Below, in pieces: positions 12,498-24,439 of a DNA stretch of 64,000 bases. The notes under the pieces were generated by a model. That model did not search any database. It worked only from the letters and a program-made list of their open reading frames with translations, and had not been told where the DNA came from. Origin of the DNA: Hofstenia miamia (taxonomy: Eukaryota; Xenacoelomorpha; Acoela; Hofsteniidae); contig CABFPE010000497.1 in the NCBI GenBank assembly GCA_900660155.1, positions 75,627 through 139,626 of the forward strand, written 5' to 3'. The first letter of the stretch is position 1. Each line of letters opens with the position of its first letter. Both the position numbers and the translations under genes were made by a program.

Positions 12498-13908
12498 TTA
12501 TTGTGAATTTTTGAAAATGCTATAGAAAGCTGTTCGAAACATGGGGCCCCCGATAAAATAAAATATGAAGTTAACAGACGAGTTAAGAATTGATAAAAAG
12601 TAAAGAAATCCGTGTGCCAAAGCAAGGAAAGCGTGATCTCTTTCGGTGATGGGTACGAAATTCCGTAGGATAGAGTTCAGAATAACAGATATCAATATCA
12701 GTGTGCAGAAGACTATACTGTTTGTTAATAACATCACTGTCAAACGTCTCTCTGTTGTATTGTCGTTTTTTCTCTTTTTCAGATAGTAAATAAAATAGGT
12801 GTTAGAAAGTCCAACCACTGTAAATGGCATTACAACAGCGAATAATGTTAGATGTACATTTGTGTACCAATATGTAAAAGTAGCACTTGTTCTCATTGCG
12901 CAAGCAGAATTAGTAATTTTAAAAACAGTAAGATTGGGCAGTGTTAGGCTATACGAGAATAGACTGACTAACGAGCTTATCATTAGTGCTGTAGAAGGCT
13001 TGCTTTTTTGCTTAAACCAAATAGGGAACTTAATAGCAAGTACACGATCGAATGCGAGAAGCATCATGTGATACAATGCCGAAAACTGTGTGCCCCATCC
13101 ATGAAACGACAACACCTAAAGTTGAAAGTTTAATTTGACCTCGATATACAAAATGTATAGCCCACTTTAAACAATATTTAGAGCTAATTTCTGTGCAAGC
13201 ATTTGTCTGACATTTCTATAATGCTGCAGGGGACATAAAGTAATGAAGGCAAAATAGCGACAGCTTTCTGTAGCAAAAATATAAAAATAAATTCAAATTC
13301 GTTCTAAAAAAATTACAGAATACTGAAGAAATTTATTGCAAAGATTTGTAATAGATAAATATTATAGTATCCATATCACCTAGGAAATAAATCACATATT
13401 ATGTGACAAAAATGTTTAAAGTATTTGAACTCCAATCATGGTTATGTTTTTTAAGATTTCAGAAATCTTTGTGCAGTAATATTATTCTTTAAATAATAGC
13501 CTTAAAAACGTGATAATTAACATTGAAAACTTCTAACCTTAATTTTATTAGGGAGAGTTCTATTTATGTGCAAGACTACAAAACTAAGATCATATCCTAA
13601 TTTAATTTTAAAAGCTGAATACATCTGCAATTTACTTTACACGCAAGATTGCTTAGAATGAAAATATCAAAATCCATTTCTTTCCCTCCAATAACTATGA
13701 AACCTCTGTGAATGACGTTAATACAATCCCAGAATGCCAAGCATTTGATAAAGGTGATGGATGAGTTTTGAAATGGAAAGTTTCTAGTAGTAAAATAGAC
13801 ACAGTTATTTAGAATCACTCCGCCAACACTGACAAAAATGCTGCACAAATGCACATACTTTGCCAGTTGGTATTCGAAATAGTCTTCTAAAGTAGTTCGG
13901 TTCATCAT
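12498..13908 (-). CDS. orphan class A (rhodopsin-like) GPCR, two exons
   Basis: This is a seven-transmembrane receptor expected at the plasma membrane; its ligand is unknown. Exon 1 is 13908-13636 (91 codons from ATG) and exon 2 is 13115-12498 (205 codons plus stop), giving 296 residues. The intron (13635-13116) has a GT donor, an AG acceptor (CTTTAG) and phase 0. Exon 1 has an N-R-T glycosylation site, TM1 ending in LNNCVYF, TM2 with the LAxxD motif (LAFWD) and the TM3 cysteine in LACK. Exon 2 continues TM3 to DRVLAI (the DRY position), TM4-TM5 with a proline in VVMPF, the basic loop KKRKNDNTTERR, TM6, and TM7 ending NSSVNFIFYF. The NPxxY proline is replaced by phenylalanine, and TM6 lacks the CWxP motif. 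ATTTTAG just before the ATG could be an acceptor, so a 5' exon is possible. A close paralog lies at 60647-63523. Confidence 0.85.
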
Positions 13909-13967
13909 CTTCTAAAATTGCAAATTAATACACTGAAAATCCACAATAAGGGCTTTTCCAACGAGTT

Positions 13968-13979
13968 TTATATATATAT

Positions 13980-14060
<81 letters not shown>

Positions 14061-14082
14061 ATGCGTATGTATATATATATAT
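13968..14082. repeat. long TA microsatellite
   Basis: Almost pure TA repeats, interrupted around 14020 and 14060. Open frames of isoleucine and tyrosine across it are artefacts of the repeat. Confidence 0.95.
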
Positions 14083-14099
14083 GCACTACAAAAAATCTA

Positions 14100-16090
14100 A
14101 CTCTATCATCTTCATGACATTTAGACATCCTTTTTACTAATAATAAAAATTTTATTGAAGGATGCAATAAACATCAACACAATTATTACAGTTATTTCTT
14201 GAGAAATGGAAACTTCCATGGAATTATCAACACTTAATTAGGTCTAAATGTAATGTAATAACAAATTTATGGCAAATAAATAATTTAACTAAATATAATT
14301 TATGCTTTTGGCTCTAAGCAACCCATCTTCGTCATCCTAGTGATTATTTTTTATTAATCATTCGCTGAAGCATGCTAAGAATAAATTTTTGAGTAAGAAA
14401 TTTAATACAATTTTTTAAAACTTTTCTAGAAAACTGCTAAAATTTTGAATGTAACAAACATTTACCATAATGATATAATTGTAAAACATTAGATGGTGTC
14501 TATTAGGTATAAGTCGGACAGGTTAAGCAGGTCAGGTTAAAATCAGGATAATTAGGCCAGGAAAGATTAAATCCATTTAAAAATATTGACTGAAAGAATC
14601 AGGTTAAAGTCAGGTTAAATATTAAATAAGAGTTATAATTAGTAAACGATTTCCGATTTTTGGAAAACATTCGACGAAGTCTAATACCCATTAGAATAAC
14701 AACTAACCAAGATCCATTTAGGCATCTTGTGCCCAAAATTAGAAGTCGTTGCACAAAGGCACGCCTGGCCAGAACAGAGCCATGTCGAGAACTTAAGTGT
14801 AAACGAGTGCGTCAGTAGTTTCAAAAGTACATTAAACACTAAAAGGCATCTTTATAAAATCGTTGCAAGTCGTTGATTTCATCAAATGTGCTGTACAGAT
14901 GTGCATTCTAGGATAATAACCACAATGTTGTAAGACACGAAATTTCGATTTTCTATTGAAAAATTTATAATAAAATACGATATTGTAAAAATTTTATTGT
15001 TTTTCAATTAGATGCAATTAAACTTTAAGCATTTTCATGATAAAATTCATACTAGTTTTCATTTTACAATATTCACAAGAATTGCTTTACTAAACATTAA
15101 CATGGTTAAGTCTTTGCTAGTGTGTATAGTTCTTACAATGTTCGTGCACGAGAGGAGACAATTCTCGATCATGAGTTATAAGCGATTAGCATGTTATTGT
15201 TGAAATTATCGCAGATTTTGAAAAATTCATAGTGGGTTAAATTAAATATTTCACTGGTGATAATGAGCCTACTGTATATAACTTTAATGCAGTGCAATCA
15301 AGCATTAACTGCATAAAGTTAGTAACTATATTCTAGTCAAAGCATTTAATACAGTTGATATCAAAAAGAATTTTTTTGATTTGAATTGACATCATTTGAT
15401 ATCAATAAGTAAGAGCCCATTGATTTGATTTGATTTGATGCGAAATTTCTATGTCAACAGCAACTCTGATGATGAGACTGTCAATAAAACGTGCTGTTAA
15501 AAGACTGATACTAAAATGAATTGATTTTCATTATGCATGTACATGTACATGTATTAATTCATTCATGGAAATTGATTGTTTGATCAATTGATTATATTTA
15601 CCTACAATTAGTTTGTAAACAGGATAAAATCAGGTTAAACTTAACTACCCTGAATCAGGTCAGGACAAGTTTTTTATCAGCACCACTCATCACAAGTTTT
15701 TATTCAAATAGTGTTGTTGGGTAACGATGCTGTTTTTATCCACAATATATTTGGGTGCTATATTTAAGAGTCAGGCATACAGCGGCTGAATATTAAAATT
15801 TCGTCCAAACAAAGCAGTTTGTCGACACAATAAAGCACTAGATCGACTTAGTCAGGAAGTCAGGAGAAGAGTTAGTTCTGTAGGCATTTATTCGTATGTT
15901 TGTATATCAAACTACAGATAAACTTTCGAATTTTTTACATTATTTAAACGAAATTCAAGTGATTGAAAACTACAAAAAAATTTTGCATAAAAATTCAGAG
16001 CAGCAAGCATTTTCTTTGTCTGCGTAGTGATACACAAATTCTGCAGTAATAAGTCAGATCTGTGTTGCCCTAAACGTATATTTTTTGCAG
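14100..16090. other. no recognised gene
   Basis: Non-coding in appearance. Clusters of CAGGTTAA-like words occur at about 14515-14615 and again at about 15620-15665, which may be the two sides of an old repeat. I could not define its ends. Confidence 0.4.
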
Positions 16091-16251
16091 TGATTAAATA
16101 TATAAAAAAGCCGTTTTGTGGATCTAAAGCCAGGCACACATTGCAGCCAGATGTTGCACGGAAGTTGATTAAATTGTACTTGGGAGATTACAGGTGTCCA
16201 GAGCTTTACAGAGCATTAAACGAGGTTTGTGCTGTGATTAAAATTTCTTAG
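16091..16251 (+). CDS. possible sulfotransferase-like terminal exon
   Basis: A strong acceptor (TTTTTTGCAG, ending 16090) opens a frame that reads CGSKARHTLQPDVARKL, then LYLGDYRCPELYRALNE. It then reaches either a GT donor at 16225 or, without splicing, the stop TAG at 16249-16251. The pattern C-x-G-S-K-x-R-H followed by an acidic helix and L-Y-x-x-L resembles the C-terminal end of carbohydrate (heparan-sulfate type) sulfotransferases. No catalytic PAPS-binding part is visible upstream, so it is either a lone exon of a broken gene or a chance similarity. Similarity is judged by eye only. Confidence 0.3.
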
Positions 16252-16819
16252 AAAAATGCCTGCAGAAAATTTGAGATAATTGCATAAAAATAAGCTTACT
16301 AAGTGATGCTTGTTGTACAAATGGATAAATGCTAAAGAGTTAAAATTATATACATAATGATAAACAGAGGACCAATAAGAAAGAAGTCCACAACGATTGG
16401 ACTACAGCAAAATGCTTAGATTATGTCACTAGGAGAGAGTTTTATTTTGAACATATCATATGCAAACAGCCAAGATTACATATAAACGTAGAATTTATAG
16501 TTGTTGATAAAAATTATAAATTCTTTAGAAGACAGTATGCCTTAAGCAAGTTAATATAGTTCACAATGTGCTCACCTCAATATAACATTGTAGTCAAGTT
16601 ACTTACTTATAAGGCCATGAAAATTCCATCAACATCAACGTCTTAGTAATAGTTTCATTGCTAGCCAAGGCAAAAATGAATTTTCGGACTATACAGAAAT
16701 ATTTTAGTTGTCCTTATTTATTTATGTATTGTGTCCACATTTTCGACCATCAGGTTCCAAAGACAAATGATAATCTCTCTCTAAAAAACCATAGAATACA
16801 ATAGTTTTTGCTATATTTA
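16252..16819. other. no recognised gene
   Basis: AT-rich sequence between the possible exon and the SNAP-25-like copy. I see nothing in it. Confidence 0.4.
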
Positions 16820-16850
16820 TTATTTTTTCAAGAGTTTTTCACAGCGTTGA

Positions 16851-17294
16851 CCCAGCAAGCAAGAAATGTTGCTTAAATATTCCAGGAATGTTTCTAAAGT
16901 GTGATAAATGGCGGCGGTGGGAATGTTCCGGGAATGTTGTCATTGTGTGACAGAAAATGTTTTGAGGATGTTTTAGAAAATGACCAACATTATATTTACA
17001 AAGATTTCAAAAACTAGGTGCAAGTAGTAGCAATAGTGTTTTAGCATCACTGTAGTCATTCAAATTATGAATTATTTTTCAGTTGCTGACAATTACTATA
17101 CTTTATACTTTTTCTTGCTTCATCAGGTCTTACTGAAATTCTTTATACATAAAGATATTTATAATTATCAATGGTGACTCTAATTATAGTTAGCAACAAT
17201 GTAATTGTTTGTAATCTTAAATCAACTAGTATTTTAATTACAAAAGTCTAAAGATATATTGGAACATTCTTGGAATGTTCCATTGCTGCATGGG
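16851..17294. mobile_element. MITE in the SNARE copy, 3-bp target duplication
   Basis: The ends are CCCAGCAAGCAAGAAATGTT on the left and, read inward from the right, CCCATGCAGCAATGGAAC, an imperfect inverted repeat. TGA flanks both sides (16848-16850 and 17295-17297). Removing the 444 bp and one TGA restores the SNAP-25 C-terminal frame, which fixes the borders exactly. The interior is rich in GGAATGTTCC-type palindromes and has no transposase. A 3-bp target fits PIF/Harbinger-like elements, but the family is uncertain. Confidence 0.8.
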
Positions 17295-17594
17295 TGACTT
17301 GTTATTACAGTACTCTTTGCAGTTGCACCCGCTTTAGCAGATAAATAGTCCAATTTCCCACTTTGGGCATTAAGCTCTTTGTTAATATCAACTGCCATAT
17401 TACGCAAGCTTCCGAACATTTCATCACAAATTGCAAGTTTTCTTCAATTTCATTTTCCCTCTGGTCTCCAGTAATTTTTGAAACCATGGGAGAAGAGACT
17501 TTGCCAATTGGCTTTCGTGCTAATGGTGCCGAAGCTTTGAGTTTCTCATTAGAATTCTGAATTGCAATTCCTAATTCTATAGAGTCTTTGGTGG

Positions 17595-18477
17595 CAGTGG
17601 CGGCTCGTGTTTGCAAAAGCCAGGCAAGCAATTATTTTTAAGCAACCAAATTACTATAAATAATAAACAATGAAAAATATATTTCTATTCTAAATACCTG
17701 AGGGTGATTTTTTCAAAAAGATATTTGTGATATTATTACTATAAAAATAAGATTAGTTCTGCAGTTCATTTAGTAAAATATTTTCAAGAAAAATTGTTAA
17801 TAATTTATTTAGTTTTTCTCCTCTAATCAGTTACTCTTGAATTTATTTAAATTTGCTTTAAACAGAAAATAAACATTCTGCAGACGCTGCTCAAAATCCA
17901 ACAGTTTGTATTAAATCAGATATTTACCAATTTCAGCTAAGGCAGTCGACAAATCATGCATTTCAAAACATCGAATGCCAATGATAGCAAACTTGAGATT
18001 AATTACAACTTTTTTCAAAATTGAGAAAATATATTCTGTTTCCGGCACTGCTGGAATAGAGCAATGTTTCTGATTGATATTTAAATAACATCATGTTTAC
18101 TTTTGGGTTATGGTATGGAACGAAAATATTTCCCCTGATTCTTTTACAACAACAGTGTTTCGATGAATGCGAAGCAATGAACGGACTGCTTGCCTTGCTA
18201 GCTAAATCTTCGCGCAATGAGATGACGAAAACGGATAATTTAATCACATGAGCGAGCGTAGGTACAGCATTAAGACATCTGCTTGCTGTGGCGCAATCAC
18301 TTAATTATTTTTAAAGCAAACAGTAATGAATGTTGTTTTAACGCAAACTAAGAATTTACGATTTGTACAATTGTAGGCCTATAGACATAAATTCATACAA
18401 TTAAGAATGAAATTCATTTATTAAAGAATTACTGGGCAAGCACTGCTTGCCTTGCTTACACGTACGAGCCGCCTATG
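17595..18477. mobile_element. non-autonomous hAT element in the SNARE copy
   Basis: The ends are CAGTGGCGGCTCGT on the left and, read inward from the right, CATAGGCGGCTCGT (12 of 14 match). They are flanked by a perfect 8-bp duplication, TTTGGTGG (17587-17594 and 18478-18485), the hAT hallmark. The 883-bp interior has only short frames and no recognisable transposase or zinc finger. Excising it with one TTTGGTGG restores the SNARE linker frame (SPTK-DSIEL), so it landed in coding sequence. Confidence 0.88.
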
Positions 18478-18737
18478 TTTGGTGGGCGATTTCCTTTTTT
18501 TAAAAGGAGTGCCAAGTACTCCTAATAGTTTGTTCAGCTTATGAAGGTTTTCATGTGTTTCTTTCAAGTTTTCTTCTAAGATGTTTGTTTGACCAGTAAT
18601 TTTATCAAGCTTTTCTTCTTGTTGATTCAAGTTAATAAGAGTTTCCTTCCGGCCTCTTCGCTTTCTAGCATCATTCGTTTCATTCGCTTTGTACTTGCTA
18701 AACTCCCGTCTGTTATTTGGTTAATCCTTTCATATTT

Positions 18738-21076
18738 TTAAGAATAACATTTGATCCAGCACAACGTAAATCTAAAAATAAAATACTAAGAGGTATATTA
18801 ATTTTGAATATGCACATGCAATATTTTAAAAGTAGCTAATTGCAACCATACATGACCTTAAGCATAATCGAAGACTAACACGGTGCGAATGGAGGTCTCA
18901 TTGGAACGCAAAAATGAAAAATTCCAAGCCATGAGGTTTGATGCCAGTACAGGCATTGTATCCGACTCTATTCCCTGTCAATTTTAGTATAATAGTAAGA
19001 TGTCAATTAATCTTTTTGAGTTTTTAAAACAAACAATCGTTTTCCCCAAGACAATTAAGATATTTCAAAACTTTGAATGCAAATAAGGAATTCGCTCTCC
19101 TTAATGGTTAAAATTTTTGCTAAAAATTTAATACTTATGCAGGAAATACACGTATGAAATATAAAATATCCAATGAAAACCCGATTTTAAGAAATATTCA
19201 AACTTTCCTCACACTTGATATTCAGATAATATATGAACGTATAAAGTTTATCAGAGATATAACTATCTAACCTAATATTTTCTGTAGTTCGGCCGCTCAG
19301 CCCGAGTGCAAATTCAGTTTATTATCGTGGCACCTACATGGTATCGTGACTGGTCTGAAAATTTGTATTTTCAATATTTTTATTATTTCGTGAGTTTTGA
19401 ATAGGCACCAGCCAAATCGGCTTGTAAGTCAGTTTCCCTTTTTATCACAATCCGGTATTTCCTGTAAAATTTTTAATATGTCTAAGTAAATACCGTAAAT
19501 AACGCAACCTTTGTGTGGCGGAGATCTCCTTATGTAGCGGGAGGATCGCCCAGCCCACAACATGAAAATTTCAGTTCTCCTCACAATTTGTGTCTGTTAA
19601 GATTTCCGGCTAAAAAAAAACTTTTCCCCTGAAGTTTGATTTACGCCCCCTGAGAGTTTTCTTTTATGCTTGTAATTCACCTTATAATATACATTTGGAA
19701 TTGATCAATATTTAGACCTGATCCACCCCGACTGTATCTTTAATATTTAGTAGTAGTTGATTGTTAGTTTCGGGTACCTACAGGATCTATTTGTTTTATA
19801 TACACTATATTTTTATGATTGTAATACTGAAATAAATCTTTCACCTATTTTCTGAGCATAACTTTGACTACTTTTAGCGTAATCAAAAGGACACATGCTC
19901 TCAAGAAATCACAAAATAAGAAAATGCGAATATATACTGTGAGTCAAAGAACTTCTTTGGAGTCATTGCAAAATGCACATTCTATAATATTGCTTGAGGA
20001 TGTATATATGTTGGAAGCTTGATTTCAAAATCTTAATCTTTCATTTACACAAAGTATTATATTTATGCTCTTAATCACAGGCACTGCTGATAATGAAATT
20101 TACTTTGGAAAAACGCATAAATGAAAAAACGTCCAGACTTTGTAGCAACTGTCATAAGTATTTATAAATTTCATAAAGAAGAAACATTAAAACAAATCAA
20201 TTAATTCAATATCAAAATTAGGGAGTTTACAGCAATCACTATTTTTTTCCTTTGGATACTTCTGTCTATGAGCGATGTGGAGACTTTTCTGGGCTCCAAC
20301 TATCATGTTACCAACATGAGATTTGTCGTTTACTGTTCATTCAACCATCTGAATTTGGAACTTGGATAGGTCTTTCATTTATTCTTGAAAACGTTTCTTC
20401 TGACCACCTTAAGTGATTGCAGGTACATTGAATTTTTGTTGCTGACCATTTGATCACATTTTGCCATCTTTTTGCTTTTACAAAGAGTTTATTCATAATT
20501 TCTTTTATTTATTCATCTTTTCTTTGAGAGTCCTTCAGATTTTAAGTGGGAAGATGCATCAACATAAAGACGTCACCGACTTTCATTATCAACACTGGAA
20601 ATACTGGAATTAGGCCAAATTACTTCCAGTAAATACATCGTTTCTTTGACACTTTTGCATTTTTTAGTTATTTATTGTTATGGAATTGCATAACTACTTG
20701 TTAAACTTCAGCAGCCCACAAAAAATTCGTGCATTAAATGAATCACGTGACAACCCAATAAGCCAATATGACTTTCAATTAGTATAATCCAACATTTGTG
20801 GCATGACGAATGACTGTTTCTTGGCTCATATCTTACTAAGTGATTTTGTTTTGATAACACAGCAACAAATGTGTAAAGTGATGATTCATCAATTTGTTTG
20901 TTTGCTGATCTTAAAGGCGACTCAAAAATTGCGCTGAAAGAAATGTATGAAGATAAAATCAATTATTACAACGCAATGGCCCTTCATTGCTGTCTTTTGT
21001 GTAAGAGCTTAATAATATTTAATTTTTCTAACTAGTATGCTAAAACCTTCAATCAGGGATTCAGGGTGTATTAGGT
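18738..21076. other. no recognised gene
   Basis: The minus-strand frame 20962-20708 (84 codons) and a minus-strand frame near 20480-20320 (reading VKAKRWQNVIKW) look slightly protein-like, but I cannot assign them. The remainder looks non-coding. Confidence 0.35.
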
Positions 21077-21282
21077 CTAAGTGATGATCCATTCGATTGA
21101 ATGAAGCAGCTTCCTCATAAAAAGTTTAATTTCAGGATACTGGGGACAACATGTTTTTTGAACCATCTTAATGTACACGTACACTTCAGTTCGCGATCCG
21201 ATGTACTCATGCAGTGATAAAAGAAATTTTGCATCCTGTTCACTTAACAATCTAATGAGTATATTATGAGACGTATATCGGC
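21077..21282 (-). CDS. unassigned exon-like open stretch
   Basis: On the minus strand an acceptor (AATTGCAG) at 21283 opens a frame without Met that runs to the stop TAG at 21079-21077. It reads RYTSHNILIRLLSEQDAKFL, then LHEYIGSRTEVYVYIKMVQ, then PEIKLFMRKLLHSIEW. The amino-acid mix is protein-like compared with the surroundings. I do not recognise the family. It could be a terminal exon or a piece of a decayed transposase. Confidence 0.28.
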
Positions 21283-23890
21283 CTGCAATTTCAATTTGTT
21301 TATGTTGTCTAAACTATACTATGTGTGTTTTGTCCATAGCCGTTCTATGGCTGTTTATTATTCCTCTTCATCTGTCATTCTTTTAGAAATTGATAACATA
21401 GCTATAAACAACCAAAATTATATATAGAAACTGTTTTCGAAGTGTGGCTTTTAGTTCTTACAAAGATTTATCCGAGATAATCCACAAAACAAGAATATCT
21501 AAAATTCACTGCAACACTGTTTGCCAAAAGAGTTTCTTATAAATTTCAAACTATGCCTTACAACTTGCATTAAATCAAACTATAAAGCCACAAAAATCTA
21601 TTTTTAAACATATTCTTAAAATCGAATCTTTGGGGGAAGAGCAATCTTAAAAAATATATTTATTTTCAAGAATTTCACTAATTATCAGATTCCCACTGAC
21701 TCCAAATATGTCACCTTCAGTCACTGCAAGAAATCTTGATGTATGTTTCTTTTAATTAGTTTTATTAAAATTATTCTAGTGGTACTACATACAATTCATT
21801 TAAAAAATTGAAACAAAAATTACTACATTGGCACTTTGCAACTTACATTATTAGAACCTTAGATTTACAATGGTGCCTGCCATTTTGGATTAGTAAGAAT
21901 ATGTATGACTTGGTAAGTATATGTATATTGAGTACTATCTTCAAGATTAGACATATGTGAGTTTACAAATGATTTATTCAATAGATAGTATTATCGCTTC
22001 GTACATAAGACATGTCTTGGAATCTCATCTTATGAGATGAATCTTTTTAGTAATTACAAAATATTATCTCCAGTCTAAGTCATTAATCTTTTAATAAAGC
22101 ATAGATATTTCCAAAGTCTTCGGACATAAGTTGAAAACTTATGAAATTTTAATTGTCTAACCATAGAAATTTGTTCCCAGATTTGTATCAACTTTATCAG
22201 AAATGTTCTACTTATCCTATAAAAACTTAAACAATCCTTCTGGCTAAGGCTTTGTGGCAACATAGTTCATTTCAATTTAACATTTACGCAACGTAGCATT
22301 TAAAGATCAAAACTTACTCAGCTGAGTTAGTCATTCATTAAAAGCTTAAACTGGGATGTAATTGAACATATACAAAGTAAGCATCAAGAAACCTTAAAAG
22401 CTTCGTGAAACTCATTAAGCATTTTCTATCTACTTCAAATTCCTTTTGTAAAAGCTTTCAACAAAATATAATGTCATGTTCGTTCACTTTGCAAGCATTA
22501 TATGAAAATGTTTTTAAATTCATGAACGTTGTCAGACCTTTAAAGAAAGAAAATACGATGTAGCATGTATTCCTGAATTTGCACCACACAACATAGATAA
22601 CTCCTTAAGATGATATCGAAAGCGCATCTTTATACAACATAACTGGACCATACCATAAAGATCAAAACAACCTCACACCACACGCCTCATTTTGAATATG
22701 CCTAAAAAATTTAACTTGCACTATCAAAGCGTTTGAAGTCAGAATACCATCAAGATTTTGACAAGATATAGATATTAATCGCGATAAAGCTTTATAGATG
22801 AATATTAAGCCTTAGTTTCATATGATGTACTTTTAATGTAGCAAAGAAATGTCAAAAAAAGATATTATTTGACATGTTGTCATGATAATAAGTCACCAAG
22901 TCCAAAATAGGAAACAAAAAAAATAATAATAAAAATACTAATTGATTGGTGGCATTAGCGCAAACATCTATCAATTTTTTTAATTCGGTCATAGATGGTA
23001 AATTTAAGTACAAATTCAGAGCTTATGAGATTACATTTTCTTCGCTCAAAATATATTTGAAAAAGCAATTGCAATTGTAGAAATCCTCTCAGAATTTTAT
23101 AGGATAAGTGATTACCATAATAAAGACCTCATATTTATAGTACATTTGGTGTATACAAAAAAACCACGAAACCCCTTTTAGTATTCAAAACCCAAACCAA
23201 ACAGAAGAAAATTGAAAACTTAGTTTTTTTGTTTTGTGGCAGCCATGCTTTGGTATTCGATAACATTTTGTAAAGTATTAATCTAAGCGGGAATATTGCA
23301 TGGACAGTCAACTAAAAAGTTTTTCCACGAAATAATGCACTCTTCCTTTAGGAAAAGCCAACACCATGTTAAGAATTTTCCATTACTTGATATCAATTTT
23401 GCCAAAAGTAGAAACACCCGACAATTAGTTATGTATGTACGATGTATGTTTGTCTTATTGTGAAAACCAATTCATAGAAGTTGGGAAGCAAGAGATTTTT
23501 AATTAAGTCATTTGCTTTTTAAAGCTTTACAAATACCAGTAGACTGTAGAAAAACACTAATTCTCGATACTACTAAACTAAAGACTAACCTATAAAATAA
23601 CATAAGCTTTATAATCCAATGCCCATTATCGGTTCTCGGCAGTACATGATATCTTCATCAGGAGGAAGGAACAATGCTAACTTAAGCTTTCGATAAGTTT
23701 ATACGAATATAATGCATTCACAAAAATAACAATGAATTCAACATCACAAAATGTCACTAAGGCAGTTCTTACAACACTGTGAAATATTTTTTTAAATTTT
23801 GAAAAAAATTGGAATTTAGGGTTTGTTAAAGGATTGTTAAAGGAAATATTTTCAGAGCTGCGAGAAGACAAAAATGTGTGGTGTTTTTAC
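21283..23890. other. no recognised gene
   Basis: AT-rich DNA with scattered short frames. I see no domain, RNA gene or repeat border that I can support. Confidence 0.4.
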
Positions 23891-24096
23891 CCCAGCAAGT
23901 TGGCATTTTATTTCGCAGAGCTCTTCTGCGTCATATTTTGATGGCAAATTTTTGCCGTTCATCAAAGTCGGATTGTGGAAGAAGTAGCTTGCCGAATATT
24001 TAAGAATTCCCACAAACATGAATTCATCAGTTGCAGACCAGATTATTTGACCCTGTTGAATTTTTGCATTACACCAGGTGCCGATGTATTGTTTTC
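23891..24096 (-). CDS. unassigned exon-like open stretch
   Basis: On the minus strand an acceptor (TTTCCGTAG) at 24097 and a donor (GG/GTAAAA) at 23890 frame a 206-nt open stretch. It reads QYIGTWCNAKIQQGQIIW, then TDEFMFVGILKYSASYFF, then LMNGKNLPSKYDAEELCEIK. Local GC and residue use are higher than nearby non-coding DNA, so an internal exon is plausible. I do not recognise the protein. It lies downstream of the stop of the 24945-24663 exon and so belongs to a different transcript or a broken gene. Confidence 0.33.
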
Positions 24097-24439
24097 CTAC
24101 GGAAACCAAATTCTCATGTCCCAATAATTAAACCAAAATTACATTTTGCAGCCCTAACTGCTTGCTGAAGGAGTTCTTTAACAGTTTTTGAGTTTTTCGG
24201 TGATAAGTTCTAATATCTAAAATTTATTTTGAATTAATAATGTTAAAACTATGATTGGGACGAATTGGCCAGCTATGTCCCATTCATTCCACAAAAAATC
24301 GAATTATAAAAACTTAATTACTAGGTGGCTACAGAATAATTTCACAAATTTATTGCATCTCAAAAGTTCCCCTTAATCTCGATTCTCTAATATTATTAAT
24401 GAGCAGCGTTAAGATTACTTTAAATATTGGCATTTTAGT

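Larger units (their letters stand above)
16820..18737 (-). pseudogene. intronless SNAP-25-like SNARE copy, split by two transposons
   Basis: SNAP-25 proteins supply two SNARE helices to the membrane-fusion complex. Reading the minus strand from 18734, helix 1 is seen as INQITDGSLASTKRM, LESEEAGRK, then LNQQEEKLDKITGQTNILEE up to KLNKLLG. A linker follows (GTPFKKRKSPTK, then DSIELGIAIQ after the hAT insertion). Helix 2 is ITGDQRENEIEENLQ, then MFGSLRNMAVDINKEL, and after the MITE the end QRCEKLLKK with stop TAA at 16822-16820. Without the insertions about 192 codons remain, close to the usual 206. The palmitoylated cysteine cluster of SNAP-25 is absent from the linker. There are single frame changes near 18645 and 17428, an in-frame stop just upstream at 18740-18738, and no visible start Met. 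The lack of introns suggests a retrocopy, though no poly(A) tract is visible. Confidence 0.85.

Noticed and set aside
12799-13071. 90-codon plus-strand frame opposite the first GPCR
   Set aside because: It is the antisense shadow of receptor exon 2; the same shadow appears opposite the second receptor at 62956-63237.
13918-14167. Open frames of isoleucine and tyrosine on both strands
   Set aside because: They are translations of the TA microsatellite. The same applies to frames at 25108-25338, 42639-43131 and 53499-53765.
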